Origin: Priapulus caudatus
Lineage: Eukaryota; Priapulida; Priapulimorpha; Priapulimorphida; Priapulidae
Direction: 5' to 3'
Length of the DNA stretch: 33,885 nucleotides
Assembly: GCF_000485595.1 (NCBI RefSeq)
Contig: NW_014577476.1
Coordinates: 216,805-250,689 of the forward strand
A program made the position numbers and the translations under genes. Below, piece by piece: positions 22,226-33,108 of the stretch. Numbering within the stretch: position 1 is the stretch's first letter; each line of letters starts with the position of its first letter. The notes beneath the pieces are model-generated. The model worked only from the letters and a program-made list of their open reading frames with translations. It did no database searches and was not told the DNA's origin.

Positions 22226-25200
22226 CGGATGTGCCTGTGCCTGTGCTTGTGTGTCTGTCACTCAGTCTCTTTCTCTCGCTGTCTTCATCTCCCTCGCTCC
22301 TTCACCCGGTCTTTCTCGATCCATATATCTCCTCCTGTCTCACTCTCCAGCCTCTTTCTATCTTACGCCGCGCTCCTCATTCGCATCAACGGCCACATTC
22401 ACGTCGGCATGTGACGCAAATAACTTACAGCAAAGTTGTCGCTTCATTGAAAAAACTATGCTCGCCCGAGCAGTGCGATGCGTTTTTCCACATTTGGCAC
22501 TTAATTAGCACCATGTATAGGGCTGGCATCACCGCGCCGCTGCTCATCAGCCGTGCCTGTACACGACCGTGCTTCTATCATTCATCCTCAGCACCGAGAT
22601 TCGCGGAAATGCTGCTATGTTCCAGATGCAGACAAGCCCAGGTCACGTCAGAGGGGTCAGTCTCGATACGGTGCTGTTAGATGGCACCGGCCTCGCGTGG
22701 ATTTACAGATATATCCTGCATGCGCAAATAGAAGTACGGCGAGCCTAACACTGTGATGAAAAGTCTCTGGCTTCTAACAGTCATTGAAATACGGGCATTG
22801 CCCACTGGAATGCTAACAAGCAGCGAAGCAAGGCCGCGCGAAGCTGACTACGAGTTCGCAGGCATCTAGTCATGCGGTATTGGTATAAATGATCGCGAGT
22901 GGAAGGGCTAATATATCGCATCCGCGTCAAAAACGTACAGTTTCTGCTGGCTGAAAAAAAATCTCGCATTGCATATTCGACTTGTAGTGGATCATGCGAA
23001 ACGACGTGCGACGATACTGTGGAGACAGTTTCTCTCCACGCGACAGCTGGAGTGGCAACGCAAGACGGATAGAAGTAGACTGGTCTAACGTCGTTGGAAA
23101 TGTGGTAAACTATCCATAAATATCACAGACCCAATATTCGTGTCAATATCGTTGCGCGGCGAAGGCTGTTCGTTTGGCCAAACCGATTACTAGTGATGCT
23201 ATTGACATTTGCTTGGAGAATTTGCATGTGGTAGGTGTCGGCGAAATTTTCAAGATGGAATGGCAGCCGAATAAATCTTCAGTGTCTATAGGAGACCGAC
23301 GCAAAGAATTACGCGGTGAACGATGATAAACGGGTAATACAGAATGTGGGTAATGAACCGTAATTACAACGCTGCGAGAGCATTATAAGAGATCCAAGAG
23401 ACTTGCGCAACTATAGTACGATTTTGACGAACGAATCCCGTTTTATCCATCGCGCTGCACGGGTGTCTGATTAAAAGCTTGTAAGGCTCCGCTACTTAGT
23501 GGGGCTAGATAGATGGCACCACTGGAGACGGAATCGATCAGGAATTGTCGATGTGGTAATGTAGCGTACTACTACTCTAGGCACGTCCGTTATGCGCGGT
23601 TTAGGAGTTACATATTCTCCGGTTCTCATAGATTCTCTAACCAACGAACGCAGCAATCGGAAAGTTTTAATCTTAATAAACACATGTATGTTGTGCTTCA
23701 CTCATGGGCTTCGAGAAGAAAAAAACCACACGCAGACACGCACACACGCACACACACGCGCTCGCACGCATGCACGCTAGCACGTACATGGTGAAGTACA
23801 AGCGGGCTGACCAACCATAGCTTATTCGTCGGGAAAATGTTCCTCATATAACATTCGGGCAGAAAAACGGTAATAGTCACAATGGCTCCCCGAGGAGATA
23901 TCGTAAAAAGTCAAGGTCAGTCATGTATATAATCGTAATTGAGTTGCAGACTTGCCAGGCGCTGCTGTCACGTATAGAATCACGAGAGTGGAAAAGGTGT
24001 GGGTTGCTACACGCGACCTTTTGTTATGTCCGTCCGGCGAGTGTCCTATACGCATAGAGACATTACTCGCATCTGTAAGAGGCCAGCTACGTATACATAG
24101 CAAGCGATTCCGCGTGGTATATATGAAATTGGTCGCGCATGAGTTCGAAAGCGACGTCAGAATCGCGTGCATGACTCCCGGGTGATAAAACAAATGTGGA
24201 ATGGTCGTAGCTGATCGAAAGCGCGTATAGTTCCTAGCCTTGTGAAGGATTTCACTCCTCTTTACCGCTGTGCGGAGGACATGCCCGTGAAATATCACGG
24301 CATAAATAACGCAACTGTGCCCGTGCTTTAGGTACTGTTAGCTGTAATTGTGATCGCCCACCTCTAATCCTTTATGTATAGCATAGTGTCTAGCTCACTA
24401 TTCGACCTGTTTTAGTGGCTTATATGCCTCAGTAGAAATTAAATAATTGCGGTAATTCTTTATAAAATCTGATGATCACTCATGAAAATATTGGTGATCC
24501 ACCAACTTATAATTACCGTATACAATCATTTACTGTTTCTGTTAACCCGTTTGTATTTTTTCCATTTTCTCCTATGCCTTTTTAACGTTGTTAATGTTTC
24601 CGCTCCTATCACGTAATAGGCCCTTCAACCTCTCGTATTCGTTGACTACATATTGGTAATTTGTATCATTACACTATTCATCGCCGTTTTATAGCTCTGT
24701 CATATCTCATTGTTTTTCCCGTGCGTCACACCTTTCCAAGCACGCCCACTCCATAACTCCCTGTTAACATTAACGTCATATTTTTACTATCAGTCGTGAA
24801 ATATTGATAAGCCCTTGACGAACGCCGAGGCAACATGAGAGCTGAAGAAATCTTGACGAAACGAGGGTATTTTACCTGCTCGCCGATCACGGCCCGCGCG
24901 AAATCGACTGCGGATCAGCGATAGTTACTTCAACTTTCATAAACAAACTGAAAAGATGACGACATGAAGTCCCGAGCAACGAACGCACCGACAAATTACT
25001 AGAACACGCTCAACAAAGCGAGTGGGTGTCGATACCGATTTTTTCTTAGCGCGCTCAACAGTTCCTGAGCTCGCATCCGCTATTCGCATGGTGTCATACG
25101 AGCACGGCGTTGCAACGCGGACACTGTCATCGCTGATGTACCCGTGCATAAATTACCTAGACACGTTGGATATTAGCTACAGCTTAGAAAGAGAATATTC

Positions 25201-25402
25201 GCTCTTTATCGTGACTTATTAGGGTGTGTCGCGCTGTATCACGCAAACAAACGAGAAATTATTTTAACGAAATTAAAATGTGATTTTTCGCAAAAATCTC
25301 AGCAGTCTCCGCTCTGATGATGCAGCAAAAATTGTGAAATGCGCATTGGGCCTATAGTCCCGATTGAGAAAAAAGCCATTGTAACAATTCGTCTAAATAT
25401 TT

Positions 25403-25440
25403 AGACACGCACGCACGCACGCACGCACACGCACGCATGC
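25403..25440. repeat. (GCAC)n short microsatellite
   Basis: ACGC/GCAC tetranucleotide units, about eight, with one CACACG interruption. Confidence 0.85.
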
Positions 25441-26159
25441 AGTACTCCCAACAAGTCGATTACTCCACCAAGTGTCATTATGGCGTCTGTTCCTGTTATT
25501 CGCATGTTGCCGAGGTCGAAGGCCCAAGCCACAATAATTAAACTTCGGCAAGGCCGAGACCTTTGCAATGCAATGGGCGAGCGTCACCACGTTAGCTCGC
25601 GCGTCGCAGCCCGCGATCGCGGGGTGCTAATGTAGCAGCGCAGCAACGCACCGGTAATTGCCTAATGGTCCATGGCGCGTGCTGAAATGAATTACCACCC
25701 GGTGTCTGTCGAGCTTCATTCTATGTAATGCGTCAGACAGTAACGCGACGAGCGACTCCTAAACCCCAACCATCGCCATCAATGGTTTTTACGTCACCAA
25801 TGGCTGACTGTAGTATCGTGACCACCATCCGGTCAACAATGATGTCTGTATAGTTGGAATACCACTGGATATCAGTGGTACTTCTGTGAAATTTCTTACT
25901 ATTAAGAAATGCATTTTTTTTTCAGTGTAAAGGTAGTCAACTACATGGTTTTCAATGGCGTGTTAGCTAATTGACGGACCGTGAGATTATTCTACGTCAT
26001 TTTAAATAGCGCCTCTGGTCGCACGGGATCATAATATAACCAGATATTATCGCAAGCTGCGCAATTATATTGCCATCTATAACGCTTAAACTGATTTCTT
26101 GTCATAAAAGCAGCCAATCTAAAAACGCTCACACGGTTATAACTACAACTACTTCTTCT

Positions 26160-26216
26160 AATTATTTCCTCCTCCTCCTCCTACTCCTTCTTCTTCAGCA
26201 TCATCATCTATTCCTC
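26160..26216. repeat. CCT/CTT/CAT pyrimidine-rich triplet tract
   Basis: TCTTC, CCT x4, ACTCCTTCTTCTTC and CATCATCAT; an impure triplet repeat giving Leu-rich frames. Confidence 0.8.
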
Positions 26217-28059
26217 TATTCATATACTACACCGAGACGAAATCTGCGCGATCTAGGACGTTATACGAAAGGCGACGTTTACAGAGACGAAACAAGAATG
26301 TGCTGACTGCCGTGGATTGCTGAATCTCTCATGGAGGACAACTTTTAAGAACCGACTCGTGTATGGTTTAGAACCACTCTCCGGAAGACCGACGGAAGGG
26401 CCGACGAATCTAGGCACGTGTTGTTAGAGATTCCGAGTCAACGCGGCGGTGACATTATTTCCTGTTAACTACGTCGCATGAATTGCGCTTCTCGCGTACT
26501 GATATTAGGCGTTATTTACTGCCGGAAAATGAATGGCTTTCCATTTTTGCAGAAATTAATACACTTGGGAGGATATTCGACGCAGTAATCGACAAACGCT
26601 AGTCCCAATCCAACATCACACTGCAAGGCATTCAGCAATTAAATTGCAGCTGAATACGCTTTCGCATTCCGCTCTCAAAGCGAGATGATCTTCGAGGAAA
26701 TAACTCGGATCTTTGGAATCAATAGGACGTATAGCGCAGCAGACAGATCCAATCTAAACGTGATCAATTTTTATTCCAGCCTCGCCCGTACACGTGCCAC
26801 CGGCATAAGCCAGCATTAAACCTCAGCAGGCAGTTTTCCTTGCCGATGGGGAGTGATGCATTAATCTTGTTTAGACTGGGCTACGGACTGACAATAAAAA
26901 GATGCGAGATAGGTGGTTCTGGTTAGGTAGTCAACCTCCATCTTGATCATATTGGGATTTGCGCCTGAAAACATTTAGCCTTGTGACCGTCACGCAAAAA
27001 ATATTGAATTAAGATAACGAGCAAAACAGCAAAAGACATAATTTATGAGCAATCTTATTCGTGGGGTGGGGGGTCGGAAGTCCCTATGCGGTACGTTGAA
27101 GTATTCAGTTTTTCATAATACTTATTATCAAGAGGTAATAATACCGATTATTAGCTCTTGTTATTATGTATGCTCCGAATATAAGTTGATGTGAAACCTT
27201 ATATGTAATAATAATTATGATGATATATATAACTGTAGCTATAGTAGAGACAGCTGATACTGGGTCGACGGAATCTAGACACCTCCCTATGCAGTATTCA
27301 TACTCATTAATACTTCTTGCAGACGTTATACTCTCAAGTAGAAATCTCCTGAACTCATTGTACGGTTTTGTTACAGTCGGACGTAACAAAATCCCGCATC
27401 TCTAAAACCCTATACTTAATGAATCTCATTGCGTTTTGCTACGTACCTCTGTCACTACCCCTAACATACAACTTCAGCTATTTGCTCCAGCCACTTGGTG
27501 TCTATTTTCCTGGATGACTGTAATTGTGTGTGCGTACTTTCTTTGATTCTTAAACCTTACTGATAGAGTACACTTACTTCACTGACTGAGCAAAGATGAT
27601 TATACAACAAAATATGCTGCAAGAATGATACGTAAATAACAGGAAAACTAACTAGTTATCATTAATGATGAACTATTTCTATATTGTGTATTACGCACAC
27701 TTACAGTTGACAATAAATACGCACAAATCGCTTTCCTTCTCAATGCATACACAAACCAGAGGGGTCAATATATAATAATTTTCAATTTAATGTCACAATC
27801 CAGAACGCATGCACTATCAATCATCACATTTGTGTGATTTACAGTGCAAAATTTTGTTGAATTAGCATTCTGTCATGTGTTTCAATTAGTTCCCATGCAG
27901 ATTTAACCCTACCAACCCAAAATACAGTCATTAATCCAACTTGTTACATTCAATTAAAATTGGTTGGTCAATGTGTGCATTTTGCATCATTTAACTGCAT
28001 GTAGCTTCAAAATTTATGAAACTTAATGAGACTATTATGGTAACAGCATGTGCGCAGTG

Positions 28060-28210
28060 TCACCGTTTACGCGGATCTGCTTTCATGAGTTTAAGTGTCC
28101 TTTTTATGTTCATCTTGCGAAGCCTACGCCAGTACTCCCATGAATTCTGATCCAGACTTTCTAGATCTGGGTTCTTCTCAGTCGGTAACGTCCACAGCCA
28201 GGCTGGATAC
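28060..28210 (-). CDS. MRPL54: MRPL54 exon 3 (C-terminal domain and stop)
   Basis: 151 nt beginning after TTTTTTGCATCAG|. Encodes YPAWLWTLPTEKNPD, the diagnostic YWRRLRK motif, and a basic tail ending DPRKR before TGA (28060-28062). The frame running up to 28242 includes intron sequence and a spurious upstream Met. Confidence 0.95.
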
Positions 28211-31200
28211 CTGATGCAAAAAAATGAGCCATTACTATACAAGCACCGAGTTTAGATTCACGCCCAGAAGTACAAAAAATGAATTCCTCAGCAATCTCAC
28301 TAACCAAATGCACAACATGACCACATCTCGATTTGTGCTATAAAAAGAAAATCCAATACATGTATAAGAACACTTCAAAGTGGTTAAGCCAGTACAGAAT
28401 TACTGAAGTAGACTAATCTTAAGGAAAATATTCTACCAAAAATATCGAACATGTAGAAAATGTATTTTAATTCCCAAATACATCAGCTATTCTGCAGAAA
28501 CAACAAGGGGCCAAATAACCATATATTAAATTGCCATGTATTAGGCTTTAGAAAATGGTGTGAATTAGAATTCACTCAGGATTTCTTCCAGTCTTAAAAA
28601 TGGAACAACCCTGATCATGTTCCCTCAGAGATGATAATTCAATATTCTAGTAAAATGCTGGCTCTATAAATTCAAATAAGTCCTAATTCATTGAGTTTTA
28701 ACCTTGTTGTTTTAGCAATGATGCTTTATCTTTAAGTTTTTACCAATAAACATATTCAGCCCATGCATGTTGACATGAAGTGGTCCTTTTTACTGCATCA
28801 AAACCTTTTGACCTCCTTTAACCCAAAATTTGGTGTGACAAATAATGTTTATTCTGTTCTCAATATCGATTTTTTATTTCTAATAAGAATTAAGATTATA
28901 TGTCTCACACTACTCAGTCTAGTACATTAACCCCAATTTTCCTTAATTTACAGCTCATTAGATATTAAACATTTGATATCGCTCTTCAAAACATCAGATC
29001 TACTTCCGGCATAAAAACAATGTTATTAACTTATTTGTGACTGTAATGTTGTAATGTTGTCACACTGCAATATTGCACAGAAAGTGCACACTATCCACAC
29101 CAACACCAAGCAGTAGTTGTGTCGTGCAGTAAGAACACACTGCCAGATGGTGCTGTGAAAGCCAGTGCTTCGATTGCCTTGCCTCCCTCAAAAAGAAGAT
29201 GCAATTATAGAAACAATGATTGACATTCGAGTATGCTTAATACTTATTCGTGTGCTTACTCTTCATCTTCCTTGAGCAGTGGGTCTTCTCCTTCTTTAAA
29301 GTAATTGGCACCACTCACTCGTGTGTTTAACTTGTGGATATCAGTTTCTACTTCCAAAATCTTCTTTTGTATAGATGTGGCAGCCTTCCCTGTAAGTGCA
29401 GTAAATAACATGCAAATATCTGACATTCCTGAATGAATTTGTACCAATACATTTATTACTACAAAATCAGTAGACCTGTGCATATTGATACAATGTACTC
29501 TTATGGTATAGAAACGTTTTCCAGTTTTAGATAAAAAAACACTAGGCTTTATATGGATGTGATTCAGGTGTTTCCAGGTTTTGCTAAAGGTGGAGTATAG
29601 TGTTTCCAGGAACCAAACTCTTAGGTGACAGATTATGGCCTGCATAGTGCCCAAGAAGTTTTTGTAAGGCAGTGCTTGCTGTATATCTTTTGGCCTTAGA
29701 TTGAAAAAAATTGTGTCAAATAATTATAATAATACGTGCCTAAGATAAAATTTATTTCTGAGCAATCTATTTTTATATAAGAAAAACGAGGGGTACGATA
29801 ATAAAAGAAAAGGGGTTATTCAGCCTGTGAATCAATACCCTGTGTTACGGACAACTGGATTTACATAAATTTGCCCATAAGTAATTTGTTAATTGTGACC
29901 ACAACTCAGAACACGACAATACGCCAATATATAGTTTGTAAATTATTACCACTAAACTAGACATGTATACAAAATGTCAATACATTCTTAGGGATCTTCT
30001 CACAAGATTGAGAGGTTATTAATATTTTATATAAAATGTGGCATAGTCAACCGCCAACAATAAAATTAATCTAATAAATATGCAATAAGATGCCAACATA
30101 GCCTAGCTGGGACATCCTTGATATGTACAGCTATCATATTAGACATTTTGTTCTACACGTGTAATGATTGTGAAATGCCTGTGTTCTTGCAATCACTCCT
30201 CCTACATCCAATATCCCCCAGGTGCACAGTAGTATATATATATGGGTTGTACATGTACTATCTCTGGTGTACGTGATGACAATTCAAGCCGTGTGGAAAG
30301 TTACCATGCAGCGAGGGTAAATGGAATCAGTGAAGCTAATAACACCCGTAAAGAAACCACCCTGCGGTTAAAACATGACAGAGGTTCGCCAATGGCAAAA
30401 AAACATGGATGCATCCCAAAAGCCATTGGAGTTGACACATATATATATATATATATGCATAAAGAAAAATTTGGTCCACCACTGAGACAGCTACACCTAT
30501 CACTGCACGTACTTTATACAAAGAAAGTTCAGTCTGAATATGGGATATGGTGTGACGGAACAACTTTTGAAGAAGACCAAAATTTGTACAAAGAATGCCA
30601 GCAGGAGGAATGTAAATTCTATGGCTATACCTTTTCAGGCCAGTAGAGCCTGGTTTGACAGGACCACACTTTAACTTTCATAGCTTTGAGTCAACTGGTG
30701 AAGCTGTGAGTGCTGATACAAATTTTTATTATTAAATTTTTATTGCATATATAATTCACATACAAATACATATTATACAAAGCAGTCTTTTACAGTTTAC
30801 ATGGAGAACAAATCTGATGTATATGCAATAGATTATGTTGAGCTAAATGATAAAATTTACTTGATTTGAGTGCAATAATTGCAAGGTACGGAGCCAGCCA
30901 TCGTTTCTGTCTGGATGATTGATGTACTTGTATATAAATAGAAGTGTGTGGTATTTTTGTGGGATTCATCCTACAAGCATATAGTATAATTTTGTTACAC
31001 ATGAGCAATCTCAATTTTCAATCTCACACAAGTTAACCGTTGTAGGCGAGCTGTCCGATCTCCAGGCGGGTAAACTCGACACACGGGTCGAGTTTGCCGG
31101 AGAGGCGAGAGTTGACTACGTACGTACACAGGCACTTGGAGCGTTTCAATAAAATATATAATGCTAAATAAATATGAAATCTATTTACTACCAAAGTCTT

Positions 31201-32693
31201 AATGTTTCTATACTCTCATTCACCTATTAATGCCGACATGCAATTTCCTGTAAATGCCGTCCAAATGCTCATGTGCAACAAACGCTGGCTGCCGCTGCAC
31301 ACTGACACATAAATATATAGCAGGTAGGAAAGTGTGCTGCTAAACTTCACTCGACGCTCGCTTGATTTCATACGAATACAACACAAATATTCAACCATTC
31401 TACTCCATATTTGTTTCTATTTGAAGAACAGTGTTCACTTGTTATAAAAACATACTGTCTGTGTTTGTAACCAAGCTGTGTCACGCGAAATCACACAAAG
31501 CCTGACGAAATTCTCGCGTTCGCTCCCGTTGTGTAGTTTATGTAAATGGCTGGCGGAATCAGGAAACACCCACCGGCGCTCTTCGTTACCTCATTTTTGC
31601 GCCGCAACGCTGCAACGTTTTTGCAACGCTCCACTGGCGGCTTTGACGAGGCTCGTACGGGAGTTGGAAAACAGCGTGGTAGTTTCCCAAAATGCAGTGC
31701 GTCACCTATAGCCATGTACTTCTACTTCTACTTCTATACTGGACAGTCCCTAAGGAATAAACGTCCAGGGCTATAGCTAGCCATGGTGTGTGTGACCTAG
31801 CTTGGGTACAGCCAGGTAGTTAGCCTTTTTTTTTGCCGAATGGCACTGAGGGTGGTCACAGCCAGAGTTTTTTGCGCCCTCAGTGGTTCTTTTTACGTCC
31901 CCATAGGTCTTAGTATTACTTATTACTATACTGCGAGACGGCGACCGCCATTTTACGATGGCATCGAGCCTCGGGAGAGATTACTAGATGCTCAATGTTG
32001 AGAGCCAGGTTTTACACCTTCAGAAAATTCACTGTGCCCCATTTGGGATTTTGTACGTTGGCAGCCAGTTTACATAACTGCGCACGGACGAGACGCAATA
32101 ATTTCGTCAGGCTTTGTGTTGATTTCGCGTGAGCACAGCTCGTATCGAACACATAGAGTATGTGTTTATAACAATTGAAGCACTGTTCTTCAATGATAGA
32201 AACAAAGATGAGTAGATGTTGAATATTTGTGTTTGTATTCGTATGATCAATCAAGCGAGCGTAGGCGAATTTTGCAGCAACGTTCCTACCATGCTATAAT
32301 ATTTATGATGTCAGTGTGCAGGCGGCAGCAGCGTTGTTGCAGATCCAGATGAGCATTTGACGATTTATAGTCAAATTAGTCCGGGCAAATAGCTGAAAGA
32401 GAGTATGACAACATGAAGCACTTGGGTAGTAAGAAGATTTTCGTAATTATTATAGACCCGCAAGTGGAGAACCTCGTTCCTAAGCTATCTTCTCTTTTAG
32501 TATAATTAGTGGTAAATTTTTTTTTTCTTATGCAGTTGACAAGGAATCTATACATACCACGTTTTGCTACTGGCGCGGTTGCATATTTAGCCGACTGAAT
32601 ATGATAAAGACTAGTCGCATATTTGAACTTTAAGACGTAACATGAGGAACGAGCGATTAAACATAAACTAAGTTTTACACAGGACGTCGCCAT
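28060..32693 (-). CDS. MRPL54: Mitochondrial large ribosomal subunit protein mL54 (MRPL54), three exons, complete
   Basis: mL54 is a structural protein of the mitochondrial 39S ribosomal subunit, acting in the matrix in translation of mtDNA-encoded respiratory subunits. Exons at 32558-32693, 29260-29389 and 28060-28210 join in phases 1 and 2 into 417 nt, 138 residues plus stop, equal to the length I recall for the human protein. The order is a presequence (about residues 1-40), a basic linker ending GKAATS, the family block VETDIHKLN...GANYFKEGEDPLL, then EYPAWLWTL, and the C-terminal LESLDQNSWEYWRRLRKMNI, which matches the family pattern LEELD...YWRRLRK-x-NI. Splice sites are canonical: donors GTATGT and GTAAGC, acceptors TTACTGCACTTACAG and TTTTTTGCATCAG. 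The intron 2 junction restores the Glu codon before Tyr-Pro. No frame break is seen. The joins are inferred from sequence, without transcript evidence. Confidence 0.93.
28211..29259 (-). other. MRPL54 intron 2
   Basis: 1,049 bases, AT-rich, with GT-AG ends. No repeat, RNA gene or coding frame was recognised inside. Confidence 0.85.
29260..29389 (-). CDS. MRPL54: MRPL54 exon 2 (conserved middle block)
   Basis: 130 nt bounded by TTACAG| and GA|GTAAGC. Encodes KAATSIQKKILEVETDIHKL and onwards to EGEDPLLKEDE. The VETD and GANYFKEGED segments correspond to the family's most conserved pre-domain stretch (human TD...GVNIYKEGQD). The apparent 132-codon frame extending to 29654 is this exon plus translated intron. 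Confidence 0.93.
31130..32480. repeat. Large imperfect inverted repeat inside MRPL54 intron 1
   Basis: The left arm (about 31130-31556) and right arm (about 32058-32480) are reverse complements along about 420 bases with small indels and perhaps a quarter of bases changed. Clear anchors include CACGCGAAATC followed by CACAAAGCCTGACGAAATT (31482-31512) against AATTTCGTCAGGCTTTGTG (32101-32119), and CTGCACACTGACA (about 31294) against TGTCAGTGTGCAG (about 32310). The spacer is about 500 bases. It is either two old copies of one repeat in opposite orientation or a foldback element. In the pre-mRNA it would form a long imperfect hairpin. Confidence 0.85.
31714..31770 (-). repeat. LINE (or SINE) 3' tail sharing the CR1/L2-like 3' end
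   Basis: ACTTCTACTTCTACTTCTAT then ACTGGACAGTCC, TAAGGAATAAACGTCCAGG. The same string closes the LINE fragments at 11805-11860 and 15832-15885 (ACTGGAT-AGTCC, TAAGGAATAAATGTCCA). Only about 50 bases are shared; sequence further upstream on the minus strand differs. It may therefore be a severely truncated LINE copy or a SINE that borrowed the tail. Confidence 0.7.
32558..32693 (-). CDS. MRPL54: MRPL54 exon 1 (start codon and mitochondrial presequence)
   Basis: Starts at the ATG in AAAAAGATGGCGACG. It encodes MATSCVKLSLCLIARSSC and continues to SAKYATAPVAKR plus one base. The first 40 residues hold Arg, Lys, Ser and aliphatic residues and no Asp or Glu, as expected for a matrix-targeting presequence. 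The donor CGTG|GTATGT leaves phase 1; joined to exon 2 it makes a Gly codon, giving KRGKAATS. In the genome the frame runs on into the intron to 32376. Confidence 0.88.
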
Positions 32694-32727
32694 CTTTTTA
32701 TGACGTCATATAGTCTGCGCATGTTAC
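32694..32727 (-). promoter_or_regulatory. MRPL54 core promoter motifs: CRE and YY1-like start
   Basis: Immediately upstream of and over the ATG, the minus strand reads TGACGTCATAAAAAGATGGCG. This has a perfect palindromic CRE (32701-32708) and an AAGATGGCG element overlapping the start codon, the typical YY1-type motif of nuclear genes for mitochondrial and ribosomal proteins. TGCGCATG at about 32716-32723 is a half-match to NRF-1. No TATA box is evident. Binding is inferred from motif identity only. Confidence 0.55.
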
Positions 32728-32840
32728 CGCACAATGTGTCATCCAATGTGTCCTGTGTAACGATTAATCACTCTGGTTTTGCACCATTGCTTCATTTGAG
32801 TAAGCTATAGATCACGTGGACATTTGAAAATGCGTAGGGC

Positions 32841-32841
32841 G

Positions 32842-32873
<32 letters not shown>

Positions 32874-32874
32874 C
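32841..32874. repeat. (TA)n microsatellite
   Basis: Pure TA dinucleotides about 150 bases upstream of the MRPL54 start codon. Confidence 0.95.
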
Positions 32875-32885
32875 AGGATTTAATA

Positions 32886-33043
32886 AAGACAAATTGTTGA
32901 CAAATCAATTTTGTCTTGATAGCCTATAATATACATCAAGAGCTCATAATAGAGAGCTCTCTATTATGAACTCTTGATATACATTGATACATTGATCGAG
33001 CTAATAATGACAAAATTTTGCCAATATTTGTCATTATTAGCTC
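32886..33043. repeat. Cluster of three hairpins
   Basis: Three adjacent inverted repeats. 32886-32917 pairs AAGACAAATTG with CAATTTTGTCTT. 32935-32978 pairs ATCAAGAGCTCATAATAGAG with CTCTATTATGAACTCTTGAT, 22 bp per arm, one mismatch and no loop. 32998-33043 is a perfect 17-bp stem, GAGCTAATAATGACAAA, with a 12-base loop. The motifs are related (GAGCTmATAAT, GACAAA), so they look like nested copies of one palindromic sequence, perhaps a MITE remnant. Confidence 0.8.
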
Positions 33044-33108
33044 CTGATTGATGTTATCCAGATGAGAGCGCAGAGAAGTTTTAGAAAGCGTTGCGAAAGA
33101 GGTGTTGA

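Larger units (their letters stand above)
22218..28059. other. 5.8 kb without a recognisable gene
   Basis: Frames of 60-125 codons occur on both strands (for instance 23952-24185 plus and 23921-24298 minus), but they overlap each other and show no domain. Minor simple repeats are (CA/CG) at 23728-23775, GCAC at 25403-25440 and a CTT/CCT stretch at 26160-26216. The last 400 bases are AT-rich and form the 3' flank of MRPL54; an ATTAAA on the minus strand at 27786-27791 is one possible polyadenylation signal. Confidence 0.5.
29390..32557 (-). other. MRPL54 intron 1, repeat-bearing
   Basis: 3,168 bases with GT-AG ends. It contains (TA) runs at 30231-30243 and 30437-30457, a GC-rich imperfect hairpin at about 31055-31105 (AAACTCGAC/GTCGAGTTT), the large inverted repeat at about 31130-32480 and the LINE tail at 31714-31770. 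A 134-codon plus-strand frame at 30242-30646 crosses a TA repeat and has no recognised domain. Confidence 0.75.

Noticed and set aside
22137-22680. Plus-strand frames of up to 179 codons
   Set aside because: They start inside the (TG)n run, and the unique portion has no recognisable domain or codon bias.
23952-24298. Opposed frames of 77 and 125 codons
   Set aside because: They overlap on opposite strands, with no homology recognised and no splice context.
30242-30646. 134-codon plus-strand frame in MRPL54 intron 1
   Set aside because: It crosses a TA repeat (Tyr-Ile run), has no domain and shows no splice or promoter evidence.
31030-31150. Short coding-like segments on both strands around a GC-rich hairpin in intron 1
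   Set aside because: Both strands look equally coding because the sequence is partly palindromic. There is no start or partner exon, and an AATAAA overlapping the plus-strand stop is easily a coincidence in AT-rich DNA.
31546-31776. Plus-strand frame MAGGIRKHPPALFVTSFL... as a mitochondrial presequence exon, possibly an inverted MRPL54 exon 1
   Set aside because: It begins at the inner edge of the inverted repeat and lies on the wrong strand. A better exon 1 with the right strand, phase, donor and promoter motifs is at 32558-32693.
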